From Candidatus Saccharibacteria bacterium UBA2952 (lineage in GTDB: Bacteria > Patescibacteriota > Saccharimonadia > Saccharimonadales > Saccharimonadaceae), in contig DEBQ01000004.1 in the NCBI GenBank assembly GCA_002348605.1, forward strand, positions 1 through 64,000: a stretch of DNA of 64,000 nt, in the 5' to 3' direction. Below are positions 32,143-40,116 of the stretch, piece by piece. The first letter of the stretch is position 1. Every line of letters begins with the position of its first letter. Both the position numbers and the translations under genes were made by a program. The notes below the pieces were generated by a model that did no database searches, was not told the origin of the DNA, and saw only the letters and a list, made by a program, of their open reading frames with translations.

Positions 32143-32841
32143 ATGAAGAAGCTCAAGCAGCCGATCATCGGCATTGTGCCGAGTTTTGACGAGGGCAATA
32201 ATATTCCGGCTGGCGGCGACGTCGAACGCGTATATCTACGGTTCGAATACACGAAGCATATCGCCGAGGTCGGTGCGGTGCCAGTTATTCTTAACCATCA
32301 TATGTCGCTCGAAACCATCACCAGTATGTGCGACGGCATTGTAATTTCGGGTGGGGAAGATATAGAACCTCATTTTTACGGTGCCGAACCTATGCCGAGT
32401 ACCCGCTTTAACGAGCCGAAAACGCGCTACGTCTGGGAAATGGATTTAATAGAAGCTTGCGACAAATCTGGTCTACCTATACTTGGTATTTGCTACGGCA
32501 TGCAGCGGCTGAACGTGCATTATGGCGGCACATTGGTGCAGGACATTCCAACGCATTTACCGGACAACATTGGTCACGACACAACCCAGCACGACGTGAC
32601 GTTTACGAAAGAGTTTTTGACAATGGATGGTGTAAAAACGGTTGCCTCGCGGCATCACCAGGCAATTGAGCGGCTAGGGGACGGACTCGAAGCCGTGGCG
32701 CTTGCACCCGACGGCATTATTGAAGCGGTCGTTGGTCGCGGCCACTTTGGGATGCAGTGGCACCCCGAGTCTGACTCGACCGGCGTGCATGTGTACCGCG
32801 CATTCGTTGAACACTGTGTATCACAGAAAAATGAGAAATAG
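32143..32841 (+). CDS. Class I glutamine amidotransferase-like hydrolase (peptidase C26)
   Basis: The 232-residue protein has the PuuD-like pattern: 'GIVPSFDEGN' start, 'DGIVISGGEDIEPHFYG', nucleophile elbow GICYGMQ (C117), and the His-Glu pair in MQWHPES. PuuD-type enzymes hydrolyse gamma-glutamyl amides; a role in gamma-glutamyl peptide turnover is inferred. GCTACAAT box (-10 at 32131-32136) ends 6 bases before ATG, so the mRNA is leaderless. Confidence 0.88.
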   Translation: MKKLKQPIIGIVPSFDEGNNIPAGGDVERVYLRFEYTKHIAEVGAVPVILNHHMSLETITSMCDGIVISGGEDIEPHFYGAEPMPSTRFNEPKTRYVWEMDLIEACDKSGLPILGICYGMQRLNVHYGGTLVQDIPTHLPDNIGHDTTQHDVTFTKEFLTMDGVKTVASRHHQAIERLGDGLEAVALAPDGIIEAVVGRGHFGMQWHPESDSTGVHVYRAFVEHCVSQKNEK

Positions 32842-32852
32842 CTGAAAAACTA

Positions 32853-32881
32853 TTGACGCCCCCGAACCATAAGCGTATACC
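32853..32881 (+). promoter_or_regulatory. Promoter ahead of the second G+C-rich cassette
   Basis: TTGACG (32853-32858), 17 bases, TATACC (32876-32881); this is native in style. The leader of about 110 bases contains TACGCCCTTTT pairing with AGAAGAGCGTA (about 32931-32965), then GAGGAGGGG before the ATG. Confidence 0.72.
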
Positions 32882-32997
32882 TAAGGTAATACTTCGGGTC
32901 AAAGACAAACACAATTGAACATGACATGAGGTACGCCCTTTTCTAGGAACAGGAAAGAAGAGCGTATCTTGCCGAGCGAAGACAACGAGGAGGGGTC

Positions 32998-33270
32998 ATG
33001 ACCCTGATCCAAACGGCGACGCCAGGGGAGGCCCTGAAGTTCGCCTTCCAAGAGGTACACCACGCCAAGGTCAGGCCATCGTCGGGGCTCTTGAACGTCG
33101 ACGACATCGCCCACTGCGTGGACACGCTGTGCGCGAACCTGGGCTGCACGACAAGTGACCTGCCGCCCGCTCTCCACGACATCGCGGCCGGCACCAGCCT
33201 CGGCCTCTCGGTGACACCCACCCAGATGATCGACGCGCTGCTCGACGCCCGCGAAGCATTCGCCGCCTGA
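32998..33270 (+). CDS. G+C-rich small protein of the second cassette
   Basis: The 90-residue helical protein has two cysteines ('DDIAHCVDTLCANLGC' region has three in total) and no known motif. GAGGAGGGG is a strong ribosome binding site. Third codon positions are almost all G or C, as in the first cassette and unlike the genes on either side. The unit is short and complete: promoter, leader hairpin, one gene, terminator without U-tract. I do not recognise the family; helical secretion-chaperone-like or antitoxin-like roles are guesses only. Confidence 0.68.
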   Translation: MTLIQTATPGEALKFAFQEVHHAKVRPSSGLLNVDDIAHCVDTLCANLGCTTSDLPPALHDIAAGTSLGLSVTPTQMIDALLDAREAFAA

Positions 33271-33332
33271 AAGGAGGCCGCTGCAAGACAACTTCATACT
33301 GGCACCCCCATGCCAGCCTGTTTCGCCCCCAA

Positions 33333-33365
33333 GGGCCCCTTCTCCGTATGAGTGAGAAGGGGCCC
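33333..33365 (+). terminator. Strong hairpin closing the second cassette
   Basis: GGGCCCCTTCTC (33333-33344) pairs perfectly over 12 bases with GAGAAGGGGCCC (33354-33365). No T-run follows, a type usual in high-G+C actinobacteria. A smaller CTGGCA/TGCCAG hairpin precedes it (33298-33316). Confidence 0.75.
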
Positions 33366-33384
33366 TGAAACATGTCAGAGCATA

Positions 33385-33413
33385 TTGACTTTTAATACCG
33401 TTTATGCTATTAT
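33385..33413 (+). promoter_or_regulatory. Promoter of the 67-residue protein gene
   Basis: TTGACT (33385-33390), 17 bases, TGC-TATTAT (-10 at 33408-33413), beginning 20 bases after the cassette terminator. Confidence 0.82.
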
Positions 33414-33439
33414 GAAAGTATAAAGGTACAAACACAAAC

Positions 33440-33643
33440 ATGTCATTATTCCACCACTCACTCGCTTTTCAACCAGTTGACCCAATGGCCGACGGATTAG
33501 GTGACGATATTTCCGCCGAGCAGCGCGAAGAAGAGCACTTTGAACTTAATGAACAGCTGGACGGACGCTTAGCAGACGAATGGGAAGAAATCCTGACCGA
33601 CGCCCGCAAAGACCCAGACTTTAGCTTCGTCAGCGAAAACTAA
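33440..33643 (+). CDS. Small acidic protein of unknown function
   Basis: The 67-residue acidic protein contains 'DISAEQREEEHFELNEQLDGRLADEWEEI' -like helical sequence (positions 24-52) with no recognisable domain. A near-consensus extended -10 promoter serves it alone. AAAGG lies about 10 bases before ATG. It is plausible as a real gene because codon use agrees with the native genes. Confidence 0.65.
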   Translation: MSLFHHSLAFQPVDPMADGLGDDISAEQREEEHFELNEQLDGRLADEWEEILTDARKDPDFSFVSEN

Positions 33644-33660
33644 ACTATACATTGTATAGT
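33644..33660. promoter_or_regulatory. 17-base palindrome ahead of the rhodanese gene
   Basis: ACTATACA-T-TGTATAGT is perfectly symmetric around one T. It begins immediately after the preceding stop codon and lies where the -35 region of the rhodanese promoter (-10 TATCAT at 33670-33675) should be. An operator for a dimeric repressor is likely; a weak transcript-end hairpin is the alternative. Confidence 0.5.
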
Positions 33661-33681
33661 ACATTGTGATATCATTCTGAC

Positions 33682-33954
33682 ATGAGCAGAATCATCATCG
33701 ACACACGGGAACCGTTTGAATATCAAGCAAGCCACGTACACGGCGCGGTAAATATTCCACCGATGAAGTTTATGCAGCCTGGCCTCCCGAGAGAATTGGA
33801 AGCGGTTTCTAAGGACAATGAGATTATCGTGTATTGCCGCAGCGGGCAGCGTTCGAATACGGTCGGACAAATTCTGCGCTCGCACGGTTTTACCAATATA
33901 AAGAACGGCATTAACGAGCACCACGTCGCCAAAATGCTGAAGGAATCCGCATGA
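33682..33954 (+). CDS. Rhodanese-like sulfurtransferase domain protein
   Basis: The 90-residue single-domain rhodanese has the 'IIDTREPFEYQASHVHGAVNIP' start and the active-site loop CRSGQRS with the catalytic cysteine (C53). Such domains pass sulfane sulfur or detoxify; the acceptor is unknown. TGA-TATCAT ends 6 bases before ATG, so it is leaderless. Its TGA overlaps the ATG of the next gene. Confidence 0.9.
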   Translation: MSRIIIDTREPFEYQASHVHGAVNIPPMKFMQPGLPRELEAVSKDNEIIVYCRSGQRSNTVGQILRSHGFTNIKNGINEHHVAKMLKESA

Positions 33955-34337
33955 CGGAGCTGACCGATGAGTTGTTTGACCAGCTCATCACGAGGGCAAT
34001 GGACGAACTGCCGCAAGAATACATTCGTGGCTTGCAGAACGTAGCAATCGTTATGGCCGACGAGCCCGACGAACAGCAGCGTGAAAAACTGAAGCTTGGC
34101 CATGGTAACCTACTGCTAGGCCTATATGAAGGTGTGCCGCTGACGCGGCGGACTGGCAACGAGCCAGGGCTACTGCCAGATAAGATTACGTTATTTAAGA
34201 ACCCAATTCTTATGGTCAGTCGTGACGAAACAGCATTGTTCGAGCAAATCAAACGTACCTTATGGCACGAGATCGCCCATTATTACGGCCTTGACCATGA
34301 CCGCATAGACCACCTTGAGCGCCGTTCAAAAGCATAG
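33951..34337 (+). CDS. Zincin-like metallopeptidase (PF06262 type)
   Basis: The 128-residue cytoplasmic protein ends with HEIAHYYGLDHDRIDHLER (H106, E107, H110, and D115/H116), the extended zincin signature HExxHxxGxxHD of the small minimal metallopeptidase family PF06262. Family proteins are widespread and poorly characterised. ATG overlaps the rhodanese stop (ATGA), so the two are coupled. Confidence 0.86.
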   Translation: MTELTDELFDQLITRAMDELPQEYIRGLQNVAIVMADEPDEQQREKLKLGHGNLLLGLYEGVPLTRRTGNEPGLLPDKITLFKNPILMVSRDETALFEQIKRTLWHEIAHYYGLDHDRIDHLERRSKA

Positions 34338-34413
34338 AAAATTCGGCGAGCAACAAGCATTAGCGTATAATAGGGGCAGAGCACTAATCATTTCGATATG
34401 AAATAAAGATGGA

Positions 34414-35547
34414 GTGACAGAGCGAGGACGGGTGAGGATAGCGCGAGGCAACCACCGAAAAACAGCTTGGCGATACGCACGAGTGTTCGTCATGGTCGTC
34501 CTCACAGCAGCCGCTTCGCTAGGGCTTAACAAATCCCTCGTTCTTTCTGTAGCGGCCGGGCCCGAACAGGCACCGGCGGAAGAACAGACGCCTCTAACGG
34601 AGCAACAGCCAGCCCAAATTTTGCTACAAACAGGCGAACCACAGTCCACGACTGCTGCCGAGACTAAACCGGCCGAAACGATACTGCGATGGACACCAAC
34701 CGGCGTAGGAGATGTAGACGACACTTATGACATTCGCGTCGCGACTGATCCAGCCGTTGACCCTGCTAAAAACGAGCTCACGACGGGCATTATAAAAACA
34801 GCCGATGGGTTAACCACAGCTGAATTTGACGCCCGGGACTTAGCAGAAGGCGTTTATTATTGGCAAGTCAGGTCATGTTCGACCGCCATACCATCTGCTT
34901 GTCACGACTGGTCGGCTGTCTGGACTTTGCGTGTTGACGCGACAATACCCGCCGCACCTACGGTAGAATTTACGAGTGAGCCCTACAGCCAAACGGTTTC
35001 GTTTGCCGGACTAGCAGAGGCAGCTACCAAGGTAACCGCGAGTGTCGGCGATAGAATTTGCACAGCAACCGCAGGCGAAGATGGCACGTGGAGCTGTACC
35101 TTCGATGGTGACTTTGACTACGGCAACTATACGGCGACGGTCAAGACGACCGACGCCGCAGGAAACGCAAGTCCGGACGTGTTACTAGATTTCAGCGTCA
35201 AAGAACTGTTTGTTGCCCCTGTTATAACGCAGGCAGAACTCCCACCGGTGCTCGAAATTGTACCTGTTGACGAAACACCCGAAAATAAGGTTGAGCAAAA
35301 GCCGGTTACATCGGTCATCGATGTCGTGAATGTAGGAGCGGCTACCGATGAGAATTTAGATACCCCCACGGTTCCTATAAAACCATTATCGACCGAAGGC
35401 GGCATTATTCAATCAAGCGAAAATGGCTGGCAAATACTTGGTCTGCCTTGGTTCTTGTGGGCGGGAAGTGGCGCAGGAATTGCAGGAGCGTTCTGGGCGT
35501 TCGGCGTGCCGGTGCCGCGTCGGCTGACCTCTATTATCAGTTCGTAA
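34414..35547 (+). CDS. Exported Ig-like domain protein with C-terminal membrane anchor
   Basis: The 377-residue protein has an N-terminal hydrophobic helix (about 22-46), a fibronectin-type region (about 85-170), an Ig-like repeat ('APTVEFTSEPYSQTVSFAGL' to 'ATVKTTDAAGNAS', about 176-255), a Pro/Val/Asp-rich linker, and a C-terminal helix (about 350-367). The motif near the C-terminus is GLPWFLW, not a sortase site. The start is uncertain: GTG 34414, or GTG 34432 with GAGG 4 bases upstream. TATAAT is at 34366-34371. It is probably a surface adhesin. Confidence 0.75.
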   Translation: MTERGRVRIARGNHRKTAWRYARVFVMVVLTAAASLGLNKSLVLSVAAGPEQAPAEEQTPLTEQQPAQILLQTGEPQSTTAAETKPAETILRWTPTGVGDVDDTYDIRVATDPAVDPAKNELTTGIIKTADGLTTAEFDARDLAEGVYYWQVRSCSTAIPSACHDWSAVWTLRVDATIPAAPTVEFTSEPYSQTVSFAGLAEAATKVTASVGDRICTATAGEDGTWSCTFDGDFDYGNYTATVKTTDAAGNASPDVLLDFSVKELFVAPVITQAELPPVLEIVPVDETPENKVEQKPVTSVIDVVNVGAATDENLDTPTVPIKPLSTEGGIIQSSENGWQILGLPWFLWAGSGAGIAGAFWAFGVPVPRRLTSIISS

Positions 35548-35613
35548 TAATAGCCTGAAAATGCCTGATTTTTTGGAAGTGCTATACTTGTGATAGCATA
35601 ACCGGTAATTTTC

Positions 35614-36501
35614 ATGCCTTCGACGAAACATAAAAGCAGGGGTATCCATAAGAAGGCCGCACGCGGCCTGCTTCATACGTTTATACCCCACAAGGGAAAT
35701 GGTTACCGTCCCCACTTAATCCGACCACTAGGCCTACTACTCGTACTTGCAGCCGTACTCGTACTGCAGTTTCTTGCTATGACCCCGAAGGTAGGGTCAG
35801 TCAAGGCGCCAGCAACTGATTTCTCACACCAGTCGCTCCTCAATGAGACCAATAAGGTGCGCCGACAGCACGGCGCACCGCTTATTAATCTGAACACCGA
35901 CCTCAGCACGGCTGCGCGGCTAAAAGCCCAAGATATGCTGGTACGCCAATATTGGGCGCACGTCGCTCCAGACGGCACAACACCATGGTATTGGTTCCGC
36001 GAAGTGAACTACCGGTACGACTTCGCGGCCGAGAATTTAGCTAAAGGCTTTCAGACACCGCTGGGTGTTGTAGCGGCGTGGATGGATTCAGAAGAGCACC
36101 GGAACAACATGTTAAGCAGAGACTACCAAGATGTCGGTTTCGGCGTTGCCGAAGGGACGCTGAATGGCGAGCAGACGACTGTCGTAGTGGCAATGTACGG
36201 GTCGCCAATCGGAGACCCTGTCCTAAGTGACAGTGAGGTGTTAGCTACTACTGAAGGAGGTATGAACCCGATTACTCGCTTTGGCGTAGGGTTGCAGTCG
36301 CTTGGACCCTTCACGCTTGGCTCGATCGCATTGCTATCGCTGACGATTCTGGTAGGCCTGCTTGCACATGCATACCGCGACAAGCTGCCTGCGCCAATGC
36401 GAAAAAGCTGGAAACGCCACCATGGGCTGTATACCGCAATTCTTACGGCCGGCCTAGTCGCTATGCTGATTCTGCTGTACGGCGGCGGCCAAATTCTGTA
36501 G
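35614..36501 (+). CDS. CAP-domain (SCP/PR-1, YkwD-like) membrane protein
   Basis: The 295-residue protein has a basic N-terminus, a transmembrane helix (about 33-53) and a CAP domain (about 70-205) with the usual signatures 'LLNETNKVRRQHGAPLI', 'YWAHVAPDGTTPW', 'AAENLAKGF' and 'WMDSEEHRNNML'. The histidines and glutamates of the CAP cavity are present. Two C-terminal helices follow. Bacterial CAP proteins are exported and of varied, mostly unknown function. TGC-TATACT at about 35583-35588 gives its promoter. Confidence 0.88.
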   Translation: MPSTKHKSRGIHKKAARGLLHTFIPHKGNGYRPHLIRPLGLLLVLAAVLVLQFLAMTPKVGSVKAPATDFSHQSLLNETNKVRRQHGAPLINLNTDLSTAARLKAQDMLVRQYWAHVAPDGTTPWYWFREVNYRYDFAAENLAKGFQTPLGVVAAWMDSEEHRNNMLSRDYQDVGFGVAEGTLNGEQTTVVVAMYGSPIGDPVLSDSEVLATTEGGMNPITRFGVGLQSLGPFTLGSIALLSLTILVGLLAHAYRDKLPAPMRKSWKRHHGLYTAILTAGLVAMLILLYGGGQIL

Positions 36502-36511
36502 ACTTAAGCTC

Positions 36512-37324
36512 ATGAACGTCACCAAAGCGATTATTCCGGTAGCCGGCTGGGGAACCCGCCGTTTGCCAATTACCAAGACGATTGAAAAATGCATGCTGCC
36601 AATTGGCAACCGGCCGCTCGTGGACTACGTAGTGCAGGATTGTCTTAAGGCGGGTATTACAGATTTATATTTTGTAGTGGGCGAACAAAGTACACAGTTA
36701 CAAGATTATTACCGATCGAATATCCCGTTAAATGACTATTTACGTCGTAACGGTAAGGAAGACAAGTTGGCACTCATTGCTCCAATCGACGATGTGCAAC
36801 TACACTTCATCGTGCAGCCCGGGCAGGGCAAGTACGGTACAGCAGTGCCAATCACGTTGGCGGCTCCATACATCGAGGACGGGGAGTCCGTCGTCGTGCT
36901 AATGGGCGACGACTTTATTTGGAACGAAGATGGCTCAAGCGAAGTCGCGCGGTTACTCGAAGCAACTCCTGAAGGGGATTGCGGCTTACTTGCGGCACGC
37001 ATCGACAAAAATGAGGTATCAAAATACGGCGTAATTGAAACGGACGAGCAGGGTAACTATGTGCAAATCGTAGACCAGCCGACTCCAGAAGAAGCACCGA
37101 GCGACCTGATTAATATTTCTAAATACATTCTAACTAAAGAGGTTATTGATTTAGCACGCGGTCTGCAACCGGCACATAACGGCGAATACCAACTGCCAGA
37201 CGCAATTAACCAGTACGTTACTGGCGGTGGTAGGGTAAAGGTCGTGCCCGCTCAGGGTGAGTACCTTGACGGCGGTTCAGTCGAAGGCTGGCTACACGCC
37301 AACAATGTGGTCGTTGGTAATTAG
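36512..37324 (+). CDS. galU: UTP-glucose-1-phosphate uridylyltransferase-like nucleotidyltransferase
   Basis: The 270-residue enzyme has the nucleotidyltransferase start 'KAIIPVAGWGTRRLPITKTIEKCMLPIGNRP' (G-x-G-T-R loop with the catalytic lysines), the metal-binding region VLMGDDF, and the sugar-binding 'KYGVIE' and 'GEYLDGGSVEGWL' segments. This is the GalU layout; it would make UDP-glucose for surface glycans. The symbol is by closest family and the sugar could differ. TAGACT ends 7 bases before ATG. Confidence 0.88.
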   Translation: MNVTKAIIPVAGWGTRRLPITKTIEKCMLPIGNRPLVDYVVQDCLKAGITDLYFVVGEQSTQLQDYYRSNIPLNDYLRRNGKEDKLALIAPIDDVQLHFIVQPGQGKYGTAVPITLAAPYIEDGESVVVLMGDDFIWNEDGSSEVARLLEATPEGDCGLLAARIDKNEVSKYGVIETDEQGNYVQIVDQPTPEEAPSDLINISKYILTKEVIDLARGLQPAHNGEYQLPDAINQYVTGGGRVKVVPAQGEYLDGGSVEGWLHANNVVVGN

Positions 37325-37341
37325 GGCAGGGTCACCAACGG

Positions 37342-37370
37342 TTGAACAAACCGCCTACATCTGTTAAAAT
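37342..37370 (+). promoter_or_regulatory. Promoter of rplU
   Basis: TTGAAC (37342-37347), 17 bases, TGT-TAAAAT (-10 at 37365-37370); GAAGGA lies 5 bases before the rplU ATG. Confidence 0.78.
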
Positions 37371-37403
37371 ACTCTAAGTTCAATAAGTAAAACGAAGGAA
37401 ATC

Positions 37404-37712
37404 ATGAAAGCAGTCGTGAAAGTCGGTGGCAAACAATACGTTGTTGCCGAAAAAGAGACCCTCCTGGTGGACCGCCTCCCGGATGGAACTAAAGAGCTCA
37501 CACTCGACGCTATGCTGGTAATCGACGGTGACAAAACTACCGTAGGAACACCACTAGTAAAGGGCGTGGCCGTCAAAGCCAAGGTAGTAGAAGACGAAGT
37601 TAAGGGCGACAAGCTCCGCGTCATTCGCTACAAGGCCAAAAAGCGCGTTCACAAAGAAATGGGTCACCGGCAAAAGTATAGCCGGATCCAAGTCGCCTCA
37701 ATCGGCAAATAA
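37404..37712 (+). CDS. rplU: 50S ribosomal protein L21
   Basis: The 102-residue protein has the L21 pattern: 'KAVVKVGGKQYVVAEKETLLVDRL', 'VIDGDKTTVGTPLVKGVAVKAKVVEDEVKGDKLRVIRYKAKKR' (abbreviated here) and the basic C-terminus 'HRQKYSRIQV'. In most bacteria rpmA (L27) follows directly; here a terminator closes the transcript after rplU alone. Confidence 0.95.
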   Translation: MKAVVKVGGKQYVVAEKETLLVDRLPDGTKELTLDAMLVIDGDKTTVGTPLVKGVAVKAKVVEDEVKGDKLRVIRYKAKKRVHKEMGHRQKYSRIQVASIGK

Positions 37713-37716
37713 TTAG

Positions 37717-37750
37717 AAAATGCTCTGCCCATACAACAGCAGGGCATTTT
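37717..37750 (+). terminator. Intrinsic terminator of rplU
   Basis: AAAATGCTCTGC pairs with GCAGGGCATTTT (one T-G) around a 10-base loop, followed by T. Confidence 0.88.
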
Positions 37751-37820
37751 TAATTGGTGTAAACTCTTTTTACTCTGGTATACTCCCATCATAGAACCGT
37801 AAGCGAAAAGGTGCATTCGA

Positions 37821-38366
37821 ATGGAATATAAAGAAGAGCCGATGGAAACTACTGAATCAACAGCGACGGAGCAGGCATCGACTGCTTCACCGAAAAAAAG
37901 CAAGGCACCGCTAATTCTTGGTGTACTGTCGGTACTTGCACTGGCCGGGTGCGCCGCATTGGGCTGGATGAGCTACGACCAGGCTAATCAAAACGTCATA
38001 CTTCAGAACAAAGTTGACGATAAAGACAAACAGATAAAAGAGTTAGAATCGAAGCTAAATAACGCGACGGCAGCAGCAGCCCGAGAAGACGACCAGGCGC
38101 CAAGCAGTGACACCGAGGCGATAGTCGCAGAGGCGACGGCATATGCCAGGGCGAACAAAGGCTCTGAAACGGCTACTTTTGCAGTCGAAATTAAAAAACG
38201 CGTCGACAACTTCGCAGGCGTTAGTATCGGATCTGAAAGCGGAGGTTATGCTGCAATCCTAAAGCATGTAGACGACCAATGGGTTGTGGTGACAGCTGGC
38301 CAGGACGCACCTTCCCAGGATGATCTGGACAGGTATGGGATTCCTAAGAGCGTGGCGCAGTGGTAA
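37821..38366 (+). CDS. Membrane-anchored coiled-coil protein
   Basis: The 181-residue protein has an acidic N-terminus, a transmembrane helix (about 29-48), a coiled coil (about 51-78: 'LQNKVDDKDKQIKELESKL') and a small outside domain. An LAGC sequence lies within the helix but too far from the N-terminus for a lipobox. TGG-TATACT (near 37777) and AAAGGTG before ATG drive it. Function unknown. Confidence 0.72.
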   Translation: MEYKEEPMETTESTATEQASTASPKKSKAPLILGVLSVLALAGCAALGWMSYDQANQNVILQNKVDDKDKQIKELESKLNNATAAAAREDDQAPSSDTEAIVAEATAYARANKGSETATFAVEIKKRVDNFAGVSIGSESGGYAAILKHVDDQWVVVTAGQDAPSQDDLDRYGIPKSVAQW

Positions 38367-38385
38367 ATTGATTAATCACTGAGAT

Positions 38386-38410
38386 AAAACCCCGCCGAGT
38401 GCGGGGTTTT
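38386..38410 (+). terminator. Intrinsic terminator
   Basis: AAAACCCCGC (38386-38395) pairs with GCGGGGTTTT (38401-38410) around a 5-base loop. Confidence 0.9.
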
Positions 38411-38460
38411 GCTTGCCGCTCATGCTACAATATAGCTAGTCATGAGGGGAAAATAGACAG

Positions 38461-39231
38461 ATGCCGACAGTCATCGCGGTCACAAATCAAAAGGGTGGAG
38501 TAGGTAAGACGACAACTGCCGTCAATATTGCTTTTTACTTGGCCAAAAACGGCAAAAAGACCCTGCTAATCGACTTTGACCCACAGGGTAACGCGTCCAG
38601 CGGTCTAGGTATCGACAAACAGGAACTCGAGACCGGCACAATGAGCGACGTCATGCTCGAAACCAAAACCTTGCAAGAGGTCATTCTAAAAACATCGGTC
38701 AAAGGATTGTTTTTGGCGCCCGCGACACCGTACTTGGCTAATACCGAGGCTGAACTGGCCGGCGCAACCCGTCGCTTTAGCCGACTTAAAAACGCCATTG
38801 GTACCACGGGTGAAACCTACGACTACGTAATTATCGACAGCCCGCCGTCGCTTAGTCTGCTGACCGTGAACGGGCTGATTGCGGCGCGCTACGTTCTATT
38901 GCCAGTTCAGGCCGAGTTCTATGCGCTTGAAGGCCTTGGTCAACTGCTTGAGACTATGAAGCTGGTGCGAAAGAACATGAACCCGACACTCGACCTCATT
39001 GGCGTCCTGCCGACTATGGTTGACGGTCGCACAACGCTCAGTGGCCAAGTGCACGAAGAAATTAAAAAGCACTTCCCAGGCAAGGTGTTTAAGACCGTTA
39101 TTCCGCGCAACATTCGGCTGGCTGAAGCTCCGAGCCACGGAGTACCGATTGGGGCATACGACCGTTTTTCAAAGGGCGCACGGGCATACAAATCCGTTAC
39201 CAAAGAACTGATTGAAAGGGCAGGGGCATAG
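38461..39231 (+). CDS. parA: Chromosome partitioning ATPase ParA/Soj
   Basis: The 256-residue ATPase has the deviant Walker A NQKGGVGKTTTA (8-19), Walker A' IDFDPQGNAS and the switch region IDSPPSLSLL. It forms gradients on the nucleoid that move ParB-parS complexes. TGC-TACAAT (38426-38431) with AGGGG before ATG drives it; parB follows after 1 base. Confidence 0.95.
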   Translation: MPTVIAVTNQKGGVGKTTTAVNIAFYLAKNGKKTLLIDFDPQGNASSGLGIDKQELETGTMSDVMLETKTLQEVILKTSVKGLFLAPATPYLANTEAELAGATRRFSRLKNAIGTTGETYDYVIIDSPPSLSLLTVNGLIAARYVLLPVQAEFYALEGLGQLLETMKLVRKNMNPTLDLIGVLPTMVDGRTTLSGQVHEEIKKHFPGKVFKTVIPRNIRLAEAPSHGVPIGAYDRFSKGARAYKSVTKELIERAGA

Positions 39232-39232
39232 T

Positions 39233-40105
39233 ATGGCGAAAAAGGGATTAGGACGCAGTTTTTCATCGCTGATTCCGGACAATCTGCTGGACGAATCGTT
39301 TGACCCAAGCGCCGGTGACGACCACAAGGTCAGCGACCTGCGCAATATTAAGCTTTCGAACATCAAACCCGACCCAGACCAGCCTCGCCGCTACTTCGAC
39401 GAAGTGGGGTTGGCTGAACTAACCGCCAGTATTGAGGCGCACGGCGTGCTGCAGCCGATTGTCGTGATTCCGCTGAAGGACGGCAATTACCAAATCGTCG
39501 CCGGCGAACGACGTTTCCGTGCTAGCCAGGCCGCTGGTAAAACGACCATTCCAGCCCTAGTGCGCACCTTGAGTGCTCAGCATAAACTGGAACTCAGCCT
39601 AATCGAAAACATTCAGCGCCGCGACCTTAATCCGCTTGAAACCGCGACTGCCTACGCCAAGCTACGCGACCAGTTCAATTTGACGTTAGAAGAAATCGGC
39701 GCGCGCGTTGGCGGAAAATCCGTGTCTGCCGTGTCGAACACACTTAGGCTGCTTAAACTGCCGCACGAGGTAAAACAGGCTGTCGCTGACGGCAAGTTAT
39801 CTGAAGGGCAGGCCCGACCGTTAATCGGCACGGATGAAGCCACCATGAAGGCGCTGCTGCCGGTTATTATTTCCGAACACTGGAGCGCCCGAAAAATTGA
39901 AGAACATGTAGCTAGTGAACGGCCGGTCGAAGCCAAGCCGGGCCGTAAACCTTCCACGACGCGCCCGCAGGAGAATCAAGGGTTGTCAAAGCGGTTCAAT
40001 ACCCGCGTATTAACCCAGCAAAACGCCAAAGGCGCAGGTAGGATTGTCATAGAATTCAAGTCAGACGAAGAGCGCGAGCGAATCGAAAAACAGCTTCAAG
40101 CATAG
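39233..40105 (+). CDS. parB: Chromosome partitioning protein ParB
   Basis: The 290-residue protein has the ParA-contacting N-terminus (MAKKGLGRSFSSLIPD), the CTPase/ParB-N domain with 'ITAS... HGVLQPIVV' and the arginine motif VAGERRFRA, the helix-turn-helix and a C-terminal dimer domain. An in-frame TTG at 39212 was rejected: AGGGG precedes ATG 39233 and this start matches the family. No convincing parS site was seen in the window. The lepB gene converges from the right, with foldback element B between. Confidence 0.94.
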   Translation: MAKKGLGRSFSSLIPDNLLDESFDPSAGDDHKVSDLRNIKLSNIKPDPDQPRRYFDEVGLAELTASIEAHGVLQPIVVIPLKDGNYQIVAGERRFRASQAAGKTTIPALVRTLSAQHKLELSLIENIQRRDLNPLETATAYAKLRDQFNLTLEEIGARVGGKSVSAVSNTLRLLKLPHEVKQAVADGKLSEGQARPLIGTDEATMKALLPVIISEHWSARKIEEHVASERPVEAKPGRKPSTTRPQENQGLSKRFNTRVLTQQNAKGAGRIVIEFKSDEERERIEKQLQA

Positions 40106-40116
40106 TTTCGCCAGTA

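Noticed and set aside
35440..35547. Sortase signal at the C-terminus of the Ig-like protein at 34414
   Set aside because: The sequence is GLPWFLW, without threonine-glycine, so it is a plain membrane anchor.
37905..37960. LAGC lipobox in the 181-residue coiled-coil protein
   Set aside because: The motif is inside a transmembrane helix more than 30 residues from the N-terminus and is not followed by a typical lipoprotein sequence.
39212..39232. TTG start for parB inside the end of parA
   Set aside because: ATG 39233 has AGGGG at good distance and gives the conserved MAKKGLGRS start.
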